This document shows positions 10,951-21,008 of a stretch of 64,000 bases of DNA, piece after piece. The DNA is from Euglena gracilis (lineage: Eukaryota > Euglenida > Euglenophyceae > Euglenales): the NCBI GenBank assembly GCA_039621445.1, contig CP154956.1:5144170-5208169 (forward strand). Direction: 5' to 3'. A model generated the notes under the pieces. It was not told the origin of the DNA, made no database searches, and worked only from the letters and a program-made list of their open reading frames with translations. A program made the position numbers and the translations under genes. Positions within the stretch are counted from its first letter, which is position 1. Every line of letters starts with the position of its first letter.

Positions 10951-11798
10951 TGGTACGCAGAGGTTGCTTCACTGACTCTGTCAGTGAAGAATTTTTGGAT
11001 TCGGTTGCTGAAAAATCAGATTTTGAGGTTTGTGACTTGAAAATTGTTCGCCAAAAGCTTGAAAGCATGGTTGCAATCAGCAATTTTGATGACTTTCAAC
11101 TAGAAGTTGTGGATGTTTTGGAGGAATTGTTTTTGCAGTTTCATGCTCTGTGGACTGATGTTGTGGATTCTCCTGAAGGGTCACTTCGTTTCAATCTGAG
11201 ATATTTGGAATGCAGACTTGAACACATTGAAAAAAATTTGCAGGGTTTGTCACGTGAGCCCAGCCACTCAGAGGGACAGGACACAGAAACATATTTTTTG
11301 ACATGAAACTCAAAGTGGGTAATTAACAGGATTCAGTCCCTGAATGTTGAGGTCGAGGCTCTGACGAAACAGCTGAAAGAAGTGACAGATTCATTGGGAA
11401 AAGCAGAAGTGGAAATCGGAAGGTTGACCGAGCAAATAAAAATGTTGGAACTGCAAATCGCTGAAAAGTTACAGCCCAGTGAAATAAAATCACCAAGTCC
11501 AGAAAATTTTGTGTCTGTGAACCTGAATTCTGGACATGTCACGAATTTGCAGTCTTCATCAGTGTCTTATGAGGAATCTTCCTCAGATTTTGCCGCACAG
11601 CCAAGAAAATGCAGACAGGCAAAGAAATTCTGGAGGCCTGCCAAAAAACAGTTGGAACGACTTTCAATTTTTGAGACCAAGTTGGTTTCACGATTGGTGG
11701 GGTTTGGACTGTCATTTAAATCCCTGGAACAGCTGGGGGTGGTATCCACCGTATCAGTGGTGGTGGTGATTTTCTTTCAGCACAGGTCTAACCACTGA
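10950..11798 (+). CDS. Element D gag-like coiled-coil protein (one in-frame stop)
   Basis: The ATG at 10950-10952 straddles the LTR/primer-site boundary. The frame runs to TAG-free sequence, meets TGA at 11304-11306 and stays open after it to TGA 11796-11798. It would be about 281 residues if the stop were read through. The first part is acidic with heptad-like Leu/Val/Phe spacing (ECRLEHIEKNLQGL). The second starts with a clear coiled coil (VEALTKQLKEVTDSLG, IGRLTEQIKMLELQIAEKL), then a basic stretch, and ends in a hydrophobic VSTVSVVVVIFF that could be a membrane segment. It has no zinc knuckle and no recognised domain. By position it replaces gag. The role is inferred only from position and coiled coil. 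Confidence 0.55.
10951..10968 (+). other. Element D primer binding site
   Basis: TGGTACGCAGAGG directly follows the LTR. It resembles the iMet primer site TGGTAGCAGAGG with one extra base. Confidence 0.65.
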
Positions 11799-14700
11799 CT
11801 GGCACCGCACAACACTTTACAGGCATCAGTGTGTTTTTGTGGTTTGTTTGTGGCTTTGTGACTGTTGTTTCGCACTTCTCATGGTGATCTGGTGTTGGAG
11901 GCAGGTGCGCAATCAGCCAGAATTTAAATCTGGATTTTCAGTTTGCAGAGTTTGGCTTATGAAAAAACAGCCAAGTGAAACATTTTTTGAATCTGGTTTC
12001 TGGGGTGCATGTTTTTTCCCCAGTTGCTTTCCACTTAAATGGAGACGCCCAGCCACGATGCTTGGGATTTTCTCCTGGTGTCTAAGCAGCCAGATCAATG
12101 ATTTTCAGTTTCAGTTTAGAGTTTTCAGTTTTCGGTTGTTGTCCCAAATGTCATTTGGGGTGGGGCACGGCGTTAACATGTGTCACCATCCCAGACGGGG
12201 ACAAATCAGTCATCTCAGGTGGAATTTTGGTTTGTATTTTTGTTGGTCCTTTTTGTCACGGGACAGTTTTTCCAGAGAGAAACTTACCCCCGGACAGGGA
12301 CATATGTTGGAGAACCGGCACAGTTTTTGGGATTTTTCTGTCCAGTTTTATTGTGGTTTTCGAGTGTGGCAGCCCAGCAGTCCTGTGGCAGGTTTTATCT
12401 GGGTTTTTGCCAAAGCCTGGGGTCGGGGGGAGACCTCTGATGGACCACTCGAACCAAAAAGTTTTTCGGGAAAGCGCGCAAAGAGGGGTTCCAAGGCTGG
12501 GGCTAGATCCAGGCAAGGAATAAACACCCCTGTGGCCACCCATCTAAGGGCTCAGGAAAGGTTTCAATTTTCAGTCCAACTGGGAACCAAGGTGGATTGA
12601 CCCAGGAGGAAAAGACACCCCTGAGGAAGATTCATTTTTGGGCCCAGCAGTGGCATCAACATCATTCGATTCAGTTTTTCAGTGAAAAATCTGTTGATCT
12701 GTGGGTAGCACTTTCTGTTGCATTTTTTTCAGCTGTAGGAGTCTGCTTAAGGGAGAATCACACGAGGCCTCACAATGCAAAACTCCTGAGGCAATTTTTA
12801 CAGTTTGGGGCTTGCATACACAGTTTTCGTGTGACCCGTTGGATGCATCAATATAAATATTTGTAAGTGCCGATTTGGTTCAGAGTTCAGTGGCATTTTC
12901 AGGTTCGGTTCAGTAAGAAAATTCAGAAATCTGCCTTTCATGGTGCCAGTGGTGAATTTTGTGCGTGTGTGTTCCTTTGTCATGCAGGTTTTGCAAGCAA
13001 GCAAGCGAGCAATCACCGAAGAAAATCAACAAAAAGGAATTTGAGAATTTCAAAATTGGTGACTTGTTCAAAAAGTTCAGAGATTTGTTGACTGGAAATT
13101 GATTTTGATGAGACATCGACGTTTGATGACATGTCAATTTGAATCATCACCGTGGACACATCATTTGGAAGCGTAAGAGCTGACCTCCACCGAGCTTTGG
13201 GCACAATTGCCCAAACAATGGGCAAGGCCCTGGTTCAAACTGGTTGGCAGCTCCCATGGTGCCAGGGGCTGAGTTTCAGTTTTCTTGTTTCCGAGTGGTT
13301 GGACTGGGTTTGCTCTCCCTCTTCCTGAGGGGGGGTGGGGGGCTGTGTGGAGCCCTGTTTTTTTTGTTGGTGTGGTGTGGATCAAAATAAGTTTTGGCTT
13401 TACGGTTGGAATTTTTTGACTCAGAATTGGATACCCCTGTGAGACGTTTGGGTGGGGACAGGATTGCATCAAATAGTGACCGTGACTGTTTTTGGTCATA
13501 CCCCAGATGTGACGGGGTTTGATGAAAGATCCATTTTCCCCATTTTTTTCGTCAAATGGGGATTTCAGTTTTGCAGACAGGAAGTTTTAACCCATGGCCC
13601 TCCCCACAGTGGTTGACGGTGGGGGGGGTGACATTGTGAAGGCCCGTCCTTTGACATGTGGTGAGATTTCAGCCGGTTGGGACATCACGGCCCAGGTTTG
13701 TGAATTTCTTTTTGTTTTGAGGCTGAAGCCAGGTTGTGCCCTTTTACCCTCAGGGGGGGGGGCAGCAAAAAATCGCCTTGGCCGAGAAAATTGGATTTGA
13801 ATTTTCAGTATTTTTGAGTTTGCCATGTCATTTGACCCCCATTGCCCCGTGTGACTGGGGGGGGGGGGCAGTGAATTTCAATTGACAACCCGGATTTGTT
13901 GGTTTTTATGGCTTCAGTGATCGAGCTGAGCCGGATGGCCTGGCCCCTCGGTATGCTGCTGGATGTTGCTTCTGTTGGGTTGGTTGCTCTCGGTTGGACT
14001 TTGTTTGTTGTCTGTGGCAGTTGGAATTTTGGATCTTGTTGAGGGCTTTTGTAGGCCCTGGGTTGGACTCAGATTTTTGATTTTTTGAGGATTTTTGTTG
14101 TTGGAGGATTTTTATTAAAGAGTTGGAAAAAACTGGAATTTTGATAATTTTTCTGCTGGACGACAAAACGAGTTGGAGTTTTAAAACTCAGTTTTTTGAT
14201 TCGGTTTGGACTATTGAATATTGGTCAAAGGCATTTTTTCATGAAACACAGCTTGGAGGCATCCGAACTCGGGGGGGGGGGACCCTGCACCGGAGATGAC
14301 CCCTCCTCCGTCCATAGGCCCTGGTGTGGGCCGACGAAAAAGAAAAAAAAACCCAGCCACGAAAGCCCTGTGATATAGTGGCTGTGGGCCAATGTGAAGC
14401 CCTGTTCTTTTGGAGTTCAAAAAAAATCGACCCAATCATTTTCGGTTGGAAGGCATGACAAGGAAGCGAGCGTGCATACACACAAAACACACAACCGCAC
14501 ACGCACACAAACCCGCACACATCTGTACACTATTCCCGCCGTATATAACCGTCTTACCCTCTCACCATTGCACCCATTCACCTTCAACCTTTTCCTCACC
14601 CTTCTGTCCCGAATTGGAAAGGAATGCCAGGGTTTCTCTTTTTCTTTTCCCCACACAATTCATTTTTTGAGACACTTTTGGCCAAAGTCCCTTATTTTTT

Positions 14701-15102
14701 TAAAAAAAATGACAAATGAAGTTTCACACAATGAAAGCTGCCAAAAAGGATTTTCACCAAGGGGGTAGCATGGGACTTAGGCCTTGGGGTAGAGTGCCCA
14801 GAGTTGGTTTCGCTCAGAACTTTCAGATTTTGTGTTCAAAGACCCGTTCCCCATGCTTGTCGGAGGAAAGGAGTGGGGGGGCTTCCCCCGTAGACCTGAT
14901 TTTTCAGAGTCCCCCAAGGTGCCCGATATTATGGCTGGGGGGGGGGTCACACTCGTAACACTGATTTTAAAAAAAAATAGCGACAGGACCCGTTTCAAAA
15001 AAAACACAGAATTTTCGCCCCCCCTTCCCACAAAAAATTTCAATTTCACTCTCCCCGTTTTTTTTCCGGGGGGGGGGCAGAAAAACGGGTCCGACTAACG
15101 TC
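11799..15102 (+). other. Element D interior without recognisable coding
   Basis: T-rich, G-rich sequence with the motif TTTCAGTTT recurring at 11935, 12102, 12108, 12122, 13271 and 13564, among other places. Open frames such as 11839-12600 show no domain and odd composition, so they are not called as genes. An ACAC-rich patch lies at 14483-14522, and G runs are frequent after 13600. Confidence 0.6.
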
Positions 15103-15115
15103 GCAAGGGAGGGGG
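15103..15115 (+). other. Element D polypurine tract
   Basis: The purine stretch AAGGGAGGGGG immediately precedes the 3' LTR start TGTCGG. Confidence 0.8.
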
Positions 15116-15720
15116 TGTCGGCTGCCGCTGGCGTCGTCAGCCAAAAAAATTCCCAAAAATTCCCAAAAAACCCCCAGTACGAACCACCAAAGCAAGTCAA
15201 CCGCCACGCGAGTGGAATTGGAACCCCAGCAAATTTCAAGAAGAATTTGAGAATTCGATTTGAGAATCAGAAAAGAAGAAACGTCAATTGCAGACTTGAA
15301 GAGCAAAAAGATCAATTCAAATATCAAAAGGAAGCCAAGGCCTTCACTGCCACATTCTTTGTCCCACTCAACACCTGAACTCAAAGGTACTTGCCCACCC
15401 TCTCAAGTCCCAGGTTTGTTGTGGTCTGCTGTTTAATCCTAAGTAGGTGGGTTGGTTTTGTTTTTGTCCACCCTTTGGACCAAATTTGGAAATGGGAAAA
15501 AACCAACAGTGGAGGGAAAAAAAGATCCTACGCGGGGCAACTGGGGACCCTGGGTCGGGGGGGCACACCTCACCCCCTTCACAGTCTGTTGATTTACTGG
15601 AAAACGGGGCCCACTTTCACAAAGGCCCTGGCCTGAGCCCACCAGGGCCGGAAAAGGGATGTTGCGGCCCCAGAGAAAGCGGCAGCCCCCCCGGGCGAGC
15701 AGGGTCCCGGACCCCCAACA
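15116..15720 (+). repeat. Element D 3' LTR
   Basis: 605 bp, aligned end to end with 10348-10950 with about 20 substitutions and a 4-bp indel. GTTT follows at 15721-15724. Confidence 0.9.
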
Positions 15721-16194
15721 GTTTCCACGCGAACAGGGAGCTTGAGGCGTAATACCTCAGGCGTGCAGGGTTCCGTATCTCCCGGCGGTTTTTCCCGCGG
15801 CGGGGTTGGTACGCCCCTCGTACTTAGTGAATCAGGTGAACTTGTAATGGGTGTCCTCCCACCTGTCGGTGACTCTGGGCACTGGGCAGTTTCCGCCACC
15901 GTGTCCAGCATCACGACAGACGAGCTACGGGTTTCCCGTGCCGGAGCTTCCGCAGGCCGAGGTTCATCCTCAGCCATTGGAACCATCTTCTCCTCCTCCT
16001 CCTCTTCCGGAGTGGATTCGGTTGTGTGGACTTCTGCTTCAGAACGCGGGTATTTTCCGTTTCTGTAGCATTCCCGTGCGTCTTCCAGCCGACAAAAGCT
16101 GATGCTTTCACTCCTGTTAGAGTTGAGGTATGGGGGTGGCCAGGTTGCTCTCACCCAGCTTCCGGGTGGAGGTTGTGGCTCCCCGTCGTCCGAG
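15721..16194 (-). pseudogene. Element A/C ORF2, inverted linker segment
   Basis: Minus-strand homologue of B 29060-29515. Blocks include PPPGSWVRATWPPPY, an acidic EEEEEE run and TPEVLRLKLPV. It continues the inverted segment cut by D and is itself cut at 16194/16195 by element B, with target duplication CCGAG. Confidence 0.85.
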
Positions 16195-16622
16195 TGTGTA
16201 CCAGGCACGTCCCAGCTCTGTAGGATATCTGCAGAGTGGGTTCTGTGACGGTCGCACCACTGTGGAAAACCACAGCTGGTAGGATCGTGGCAGACCCTTC
16301 TGGGATCTGCCCCTGGACACGTCAGCACTTTTCTCTCCTGCCCCAACAGGTGGTATTCTTCACTGTCAATCTTCCCAAGTTTGACCATTGGTTTTGTCAG
16401 AGGGAAAAACCCTCGGAACAGTCGAACTTGACCTCAGAAGAAACTTCTGAGTCTTTGCTTTGTGCTTTGCTTCTTGGGGAATTGGGAAGAAAAGGGGAAA
16501 ACCACTTTTCGTTACTGCAAAGACTTTTCCCTACCATAAGTAGGCTGCGCACCAAGGCGAAAGCGAAAGGCTTTTACAGAAAGTCCCAAAAAGGGGAAAA
16601 GGGAAAGCTTTGGACGTACACT
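16195..16622 (+). repeat. Element B 5' LTR
   Basis: Starts TGTGTACC and ends GTACACT. Ending at ACT rather than CA is what makes the CCGAG duplication and the adjacent primer site fit. It contains the hairpin CTCAGAAG-AAA-CTTCTGAG at 16433-16451 and a 7-bp insertion relative to the 3' LTR near 16300. Confidence 0.9.
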
Positions 16623-16640
16623 TGGTAGCAGAATAGGTCA
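16623..16640 (+). other. Element B primer binding site
   Basis: TGGTAGCAGA directly after the LTR matches the iMet-type primer sites of the TRIM and element D over about 10 nt. Confidence 0.8.
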
Positions 16641-16671
16641 AAGATCCTACAGAAAGAAAGGCACCAAGTAA

Positions 16672-16687
16672 TACACTTGGTAGCAGA
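16672..16687 (+). repeat. Second copy of LTR end plus primer site
   Basis: TACACTTGGTAGCAGA occurs at 16617-16632 and again here, 55 bp downstream. The copy includes the last six LTR bases and the first ten primer-site bases. Confidence 0.85.
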
Positions 16688-16931
16688 TTTAGGCAACGAG
16701 CCTACACAGACCTTCCACACAGAGAAACTCTGTGGTTGACTGGTGGTGAGGATCGTACTGAGCCGTGAAACACGGTGAAAGTCCTGTTCCTGGCCCCTAG
16801 CCAACCTTTAAGCAAGGATACAGGTCTCAGAAGGCTCTGTTCGGTATTCGCCGATACAACCTTTCTGGTCCCTGTTTCACTGCTTATTTGTGTGAATTTT
16901 TGGGTTTTTGCCTTTTTACCCATCTCATAAG

Positions 16932-17861
16932 ATGCAGAGCACAACCCCCAACAGCAAATTTGATTATGACTTGTTGATGAGTTCATTGACCAATCTTGAT
17001 GAAGATTGCGGGGATTGGAACGGTTCGTATGAAACAAGTTCCAATTCCCGACTCCCCAAGCAACAAGAAGACACATTGCATCAATTGTCATTGTCACAAG
17101 GCGAAACGCCTTCTTTGTTGCAAGGGGGTAATGAACCCTCTTCATCATCATTGTCATTGATTGTGCGGGATGTGGGCGGCAAAATGCCTACCTCCATCCC
17201 GGTTCACCCATCATTGATTAGGCGAAGGGATGAACCCCTTGCACCGTTACACTTGGCAACTCATGTAACCCATGAACCAAGTGAGGGGTATTTGCCCTTT
17301 GCTCTGTTCACACCCAAAAGATCCCCGGTGGAAGCACCGGTGGGCCTTTTGGAGTGCAACTCGGTGGAAACACCGTGTTTTTTCCAACCCCCCCCTCAAT
17401 TTCCACCCCCCACACCATTTCACACATTGCCGGGATTACCCGCGGAAACTGCGGTTTTCCCTGCTTTGCCATGGAACCCAGATATGCGTCTGGTGGTACC
17501 GGAAATCTCTGGTGCCGTTTCCACTGTGGAGGACTATGAGGATGATTTGAGGGAAAAACTCACCCCCGGTGATGTTTACCGAATTCTCGGTCAACTCCCA
17601 GCGGATCACCCGCTGAGCAAGCAAATTTTGCATGTCCATCAATGCGTTGCGGAATGCGCAACCATGCTCAACAAGGTTTTGCAGTTTGATGAGGACAATC
17701 AAAGGGTTGTCAACACCAAACTGGAATATTGCTGGAATTATTTGCAAGAAATCGGCAAATATTGCCAAAACAATTTTGAAAATGCGGGGAAAGACCTTCA
17801 GCATTTTCGAGAAAGTGTTGACAGTATTTTGCGCATCCAACTTCCACAAAATTTCCAATAA
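16932..17861 (+). CDS. Element B Gag, N-terminal part (ends at in-frame TAA)
   Basis: The first ATG after the leader is at 16932, and the frame is open to TAA 17859-17861, giving 309 residues. The N-terminal 180 residues are Ser/Pro-rich and look disordered. From about residue 195 there is a helical region (REKLTPGDVYRILGQLP, QILHVHQCVAECATMLNKVL) ending in KDLQHFRESVDSIL. No zinc knuckle lies in this part. The next open segment begins nine bases on in the same frame, so this is probably the front of one long Gag. The function, particle assembly, is inferred from position. Confidence 0.75.
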   Translation: MQSTTPNSKFDYDLLMSSLTNLDEDCGDWNGSYETSSNSRLPKQQEDTLHQLSLSQGETPSLLQGGNEPSSSSLSLIVRDVGGKMPTSIPVHPSLIRRRDEPLAPLHLATHVTHEPSEGYLPFALFTPKRSPVEAPVGLLECNSVETPCFFQPPPQFPPPTPFHTLPGLPAETAVFPALPWNPDMRLVVPEISGAVSTVEDYEDDLREKLTPGDVYRILGQLPADHPLSKQILHVHQCVAECATMLNKVLQFDEDNQRVVNTKLEYCWNYLQEIGKYCQNNFENAGKDLQHFRESVDSILRIQLPQNFQ

Positions 17862-20645
17862 ATCAGCGAAATGCTGCATGAAGCGGAAACGCGGAATGAT
17901 TCCAAGTTTCTGCATGTGCAGGATGGTATGAGCCATCTTTTTGCCAAAGTGGAATCATGTTCAACCATGCTACTGCAATTGCAGCAACAGTTACAAGCGC
18001 AAAATGCCACACCCAAAGTGCCGCAAATCAGTGAATTTGTCGCGGTTGAGCATTTTGCCGCACTTACCACTTCTTTCCAAGAAGCTCAACAACGGATTTT
18101 GCATCTTGGCTCGGAAATCGAGCACTTGAAGCAATTTCAGGCGAAAGTGCAAGAAAATTTTGTTCCCCGTACGCAAATCCAGCTTTTGGAGGAACGAATT
18201 TCACACTTGGAGCAGAAATCCTGCCATTGTGCCGCAAATCAGGATGGATTAACCACCTTGAACGCGAAAATCGCGGATTGCGCACAACGGTTGGATTTCG
18301 CACAACAACGAACACAAACGGGCATTGGCGGTATTAATGCCACCGTTGTCGGTTTGCAGGAGCATTTTTCCGCACTTTCCAAGCGAATTCCCGACATTAG
18401 TGGTATTCAAGCCGCTATTGGGGAAGTACAAACCCGTTGCACCTTTTTGTCCACCACAGTAACGGAAATTCGCGCACTTCCCAATGTTTCGCGTGCGCGG
18501 ATATCCGAGTCACCGGAATTTTGCTCATTTTATAACAAAATGCTTGGTGACCACAAGGAAACCTTGCAAGCATTTTGTACGAGTTTGATTCAACTTGAGG
18601 AATCTGTGAATCGGAGTGCCCGATCAATGCAAGATGAGGTTTCACGGTTGGATGGACGAATTTCTGCGTTGTTGGAAAAGCCAACCGCGGAAAATTCGCG
18701 CACCACCGCGGAAACCCCCACCAAGTCACCCCACCAATTGCAAATTGTCTCAAATGCAGTAAAAGCGCTTGCGGGTCAACTCCGGAATGTGGAGGAGTCT
18801 CAAGGACAACTTGTCCAAGATTTACACTTGGTTTCTGAAAAGTTACCACACTTGGACGATGTTTCCCGTTACTGCAAACACATTCGGCATTTGGAGACTG
18901 AGGTTGACCGTATTTGCGGCCAACTCCAGTTGGTGGAACATTTGGAAGAAACGGTGCATGACCTGTCCGCGAGTTTGGATAAAATGTCTGCTCCGGTACC
19001 GGTTGTGCCACCACCCACCGCGGTAAGCGCTGCGGTTGATATTCCAAATGTCCCGGAATCGCGTTCTCAAATTACCATTTTCGGAGTAGGAATCCCTACA
19101 TCCACCGCGAATTTGGTACAACCACCCGCGAAAACGCGAATTGTACCACCTTTGCTGTTGCCAACACCGCAAACCCACTTTTCACGGGAAATTTCCGATG
19201 AGGAAATTGATCCCCCGCTCGAGAATTCGAGTCTCCACCACGAAATTCAACATTCCAACCTTGTTCGAGGAATGAGCCAACACCCCACACCGGGTATTGG
19301 TCATGTGTCGCATTCGCGACCATACCAACCACCAACGGGTTCTGGATTACCAGACCACCCGTCGGGTTTTCGGCGGGAAGCCCGCCCCACCGGGAGAATT
19401 TCACCAAATGTTTCGCACTTCACGCAGGAAAATCCTGCCAACCTTACACTTGGTGCGGGAATTCCTGCACGGGGTACACATGAAGCGGAAAATCCGCGAA
19501 ACGCGTTTGGTGTTAAGAATTACCCTGACCCAAACCCCTGGAATACCACCGAGGGTCAGCGGGTTACTCAGAGAGACTTCAAGGGCACCATCGCAATCGC
19601 GAACAAGGTGAAGCCCCAATGGGACGGGGATCTAACCACATGGAGACAATTTTTTCGGGACTGGGAGTACTACTGGGCACTAAAGGGACCCACCCAAGAC
19701 CCGAATCCCGAGGTAGTCAAGATGGAATTCATCGATTGCCTACCGAGGGAGGAGCGAGAACGCGCACGCAATTTGGTGATACGTAATGGCGTATCATTTG
19801 ATGACCTGGTTGAGCAGTACGCTTCAACCAACTCAAGTTTGGTCACCAGGATTACCCTGGAGAAGAAATGGCGACACTGCGCGCCACCGGATCGCAAATG
19901 GAAATCCATTGACCTTTGGTATGCCAAATGGTTAGCACTTGCTTCCGAAGTTGATGAACTTAGCGAGAAGCAAATGCGCGAACAATTCGATGCGGTTTTG
20001 TTGCATTTCACACCATCCCTCGTGAAGGGTATCCATCGCGAGGAGTTGGCCGGGCATGATATGACTCTTGCCCAACGTTGGAATTATGTGTCAAAGCAAC
20101 TCAAGCTCACACAAGTTTTGGGACAAATACAGTCCGCTTTCCAAATGCATCCCACCGCGGGAATCCCTGCGGGTGCGGTTAATGCGTTGCAAAAATCACC
20201 CATGTCACCGAGGTCACCCACCACGGGACCGAAAACGCGGAATCAGCGTTCTTCGGACCAGGGCACGGATAAACTGTGCTTTTTGTGCAACAAATCTGGT
20301 CACATGTCTCGGGAATGCCCGAATCCCGATGCGCGACAGCGTATTGGAAGCCCAAGGGGCTCGACCTCCTCACGGGGATCGGGTTCCTCGGCGTTTTCAC
20401 GACAATCGGGAGTTTCGCGTTCTTCGGAGAACCGCTTTAGCGGTAGTAGGCCCAAGTCACCATCGCGTGATGGTCGGGAAACCCGTCCTTCTCGCGGTCG
20501 ATCACCTGGATCCCCTACCCGAAAACGGGATTTCAATCGCGATTCTTCACGATCTCGTTCGCGAAGTGGATCATCCTCTTCACGCGAGTCATCGGGGAAG
20601 TCCCGATACACTGGTCATGGTCGACGGGAAACCCGTTCACCATGA
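17862..20645 (+). CDS. Element B Gag, coiled-coil/capsid part with zinc knuckle
   Basis: Same frame as the previous segment, with an ATG available at 17871 (924 residues). Residues about 20-390 are a long helical, coiled-coil-like region with Gln/Leu heptads. Residues about 580-760 look like a retrotransposon capsid domain (WDGDLTTWRQFFRDWEYYW, LTQVLGQIQ). A CX2CX4HX4C knuckle, CFLCNKSGHMSREC, is at residues 803-816. The tail is Arg/Ser-rich (SRSRSRSGSSSSRES). The segment ends at TGA 20643-20645. It would bind RNA and build the particle. It is about twice the usual Gag size, mainly from the coiled coil. Confidence 0.85.
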   Translation: MSEMLHEAETRNDSKFLHVQDGMSHLFAKVESCSTMLLQLQQQLQAQNATPKVPQISEFVAVEHFAALTTSFQEAQQRILHLGSEIEHLKQFQAKVQENFVPRTQIQLLEERISHLEQKSCHCAANQDGLTTLNAKIADCAQRLDFAQQRTQTGIGGINATVVGLQEHFSALSKRIPDISGIQAAIGEVQTRCTFLSTTVTEIRALPNVSRARISESPEFCSFYNKMLGDHKETLQAFCTSLIQLEESVNRSARSMQDEVSRLDGRISALLEKPTAENSRTTAETPTKSPHQLQIVSNAVKALAGQLRNVEESQGQLVQDLHLVSEKLPHLDDVSRYCKHIRHLETEVDRICGQLQLVEHLEETVHDLSASLDKMSAPVPVVPPPTAVSAAVDIPNVPESRSQITIFGVGIPTSTANLVQPPAKTRIVPPLLLPTPQTHFSREISDEEIDPPLENSSLHHEIQHSNLVRGMSQHPTPGIGHVSHSRPYQPPTGSGLPDHPSGFRREARPTGRISPNVSHFTQENPANLTLGAGIPARGTHEAENPRNAFGVKNYPDPNPWNTTEGQRVTQRDFKGTIAIANKVKPQWDGDLTTWRQFFRDWEYYWALKGPTQDPNPEVVKMEFIDCLPREERERARNLVIRNGVSFDDLVEQYASTNSSLVTRITLEKKWRHCAPPDRKWKSIDLWYAKWLALASEVDELSEKQMREQFDAVLLHFTPSLVKGIHREELAGHDMTLAQRWNYVSKQLKLTQVLGQIQSAFQMHPTAGIPAGAVNALQKSPMSPRSPTTGPKTRNQRSSDQGTDKLCFLCNKSGHMSRECPNPDARQRIGSPRGSTSSRGSGSSAFSRQSGVSRSSENRFSGSRPKSPSRDGRETRPSRGRSPGSPTRKRDFNRDSSRSRSRSGSSSSRESSGKSRYTGHGRRETRSP

Positions 20646-21008
20646 CGGTTTGACGGTCGAACGGAATACCGTTCCCCCCGTTATGCGGAATCCCGCCACA
20701 AACCCCGTTGTTCACTTTGCGGTTCAAAAGACCACCACTCATCCAAATGCCCCAGATCTCGTTCCCCCCGGCCCGGCTACGGAAATCGCGGTAAGCGCCG
20801 CGAGGACCGTGGTTACTCCTCCAACTGGCAAAATGTCGGTTTCAAGATTTCTTGTTTGGAGGAGGACACCCCGGCTTCGGGCAGGGAGGGGGATGAGACC
20901 TCGGACGGGGAATTTAATGAGGCCCGAATGGCGGTGCGCTCATTGAATTCGGTCTATTCCACCAAAAAGTCCGTTGCCGGCTATGCGTCCGGTTCGCACT
21001 TGGAGTAG
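20646..21008 (+). CDS. Element B Gag tail with second zinc knuckle (between in-frame stops)
   Basis: Reading straight on past TGA 20643 gives 120 sense codons before TAG 21006-21008. A second perfect CX2CX4HX4C knuckle, CSLCGSKDHHSSKC, lies at 20709-20750. It follows an Arg-rich stretch and precedes an acidic one. Tandem knuckles are common in retroviral-type Gag. This supports the view that the stop at 20643 interrupts what was, or is, one protein. No ATG start of its own is obvious. Confidence 0.75.
   Translation, partial: RFDGRTEYRSPRYAESRHKPRCSLCGSKDHHSSKCPRSRSPRPGYGNRGKRREDRGYSSNWQNVGFKISCLEEDTPASGREGDETSDGEFNEARMAVRSLNSVYSTKKSVAGYASGSHLE

Larger units (their letters stand above)
10348..15720 (+). 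mobile_element. Element D: non-autonomous LTR element (LARD-like) with a coiled-coil ORF
   Basis: Terminal direct repeats of 603 and 605 bp start TGTCGG and end CCCAACA. A TGG primer site directly follows the 5' LTR, a purine tract directly precedes the 3' LTR, and GTTT flanks both ends (10344-10347, 15721-15724). The 4.17-kb interior has one gag-like ORF near its left end and no RT, RNase H, integrase or protease motifs. It therefore needs enzymes in trans. The LTRs differ at roughly 20 sites by eye. It sits in the inverted ORF2 of element A/C. Confidence 0.9.

Noticed and set aside
11839-12600. 253-codon open frame in element D
   Set aside because: No domain, skewed Phe/Trp/Cys/Ser content from T-rich DNA, and no support from the LTR-proximal ORF frame.
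16195-16622. Shared LTR between tandem copies A and B
   Set aside because: The CCGAG duplication on both sides of B and the matching inversion breakpoints show B is a separate insertion inside A/C.
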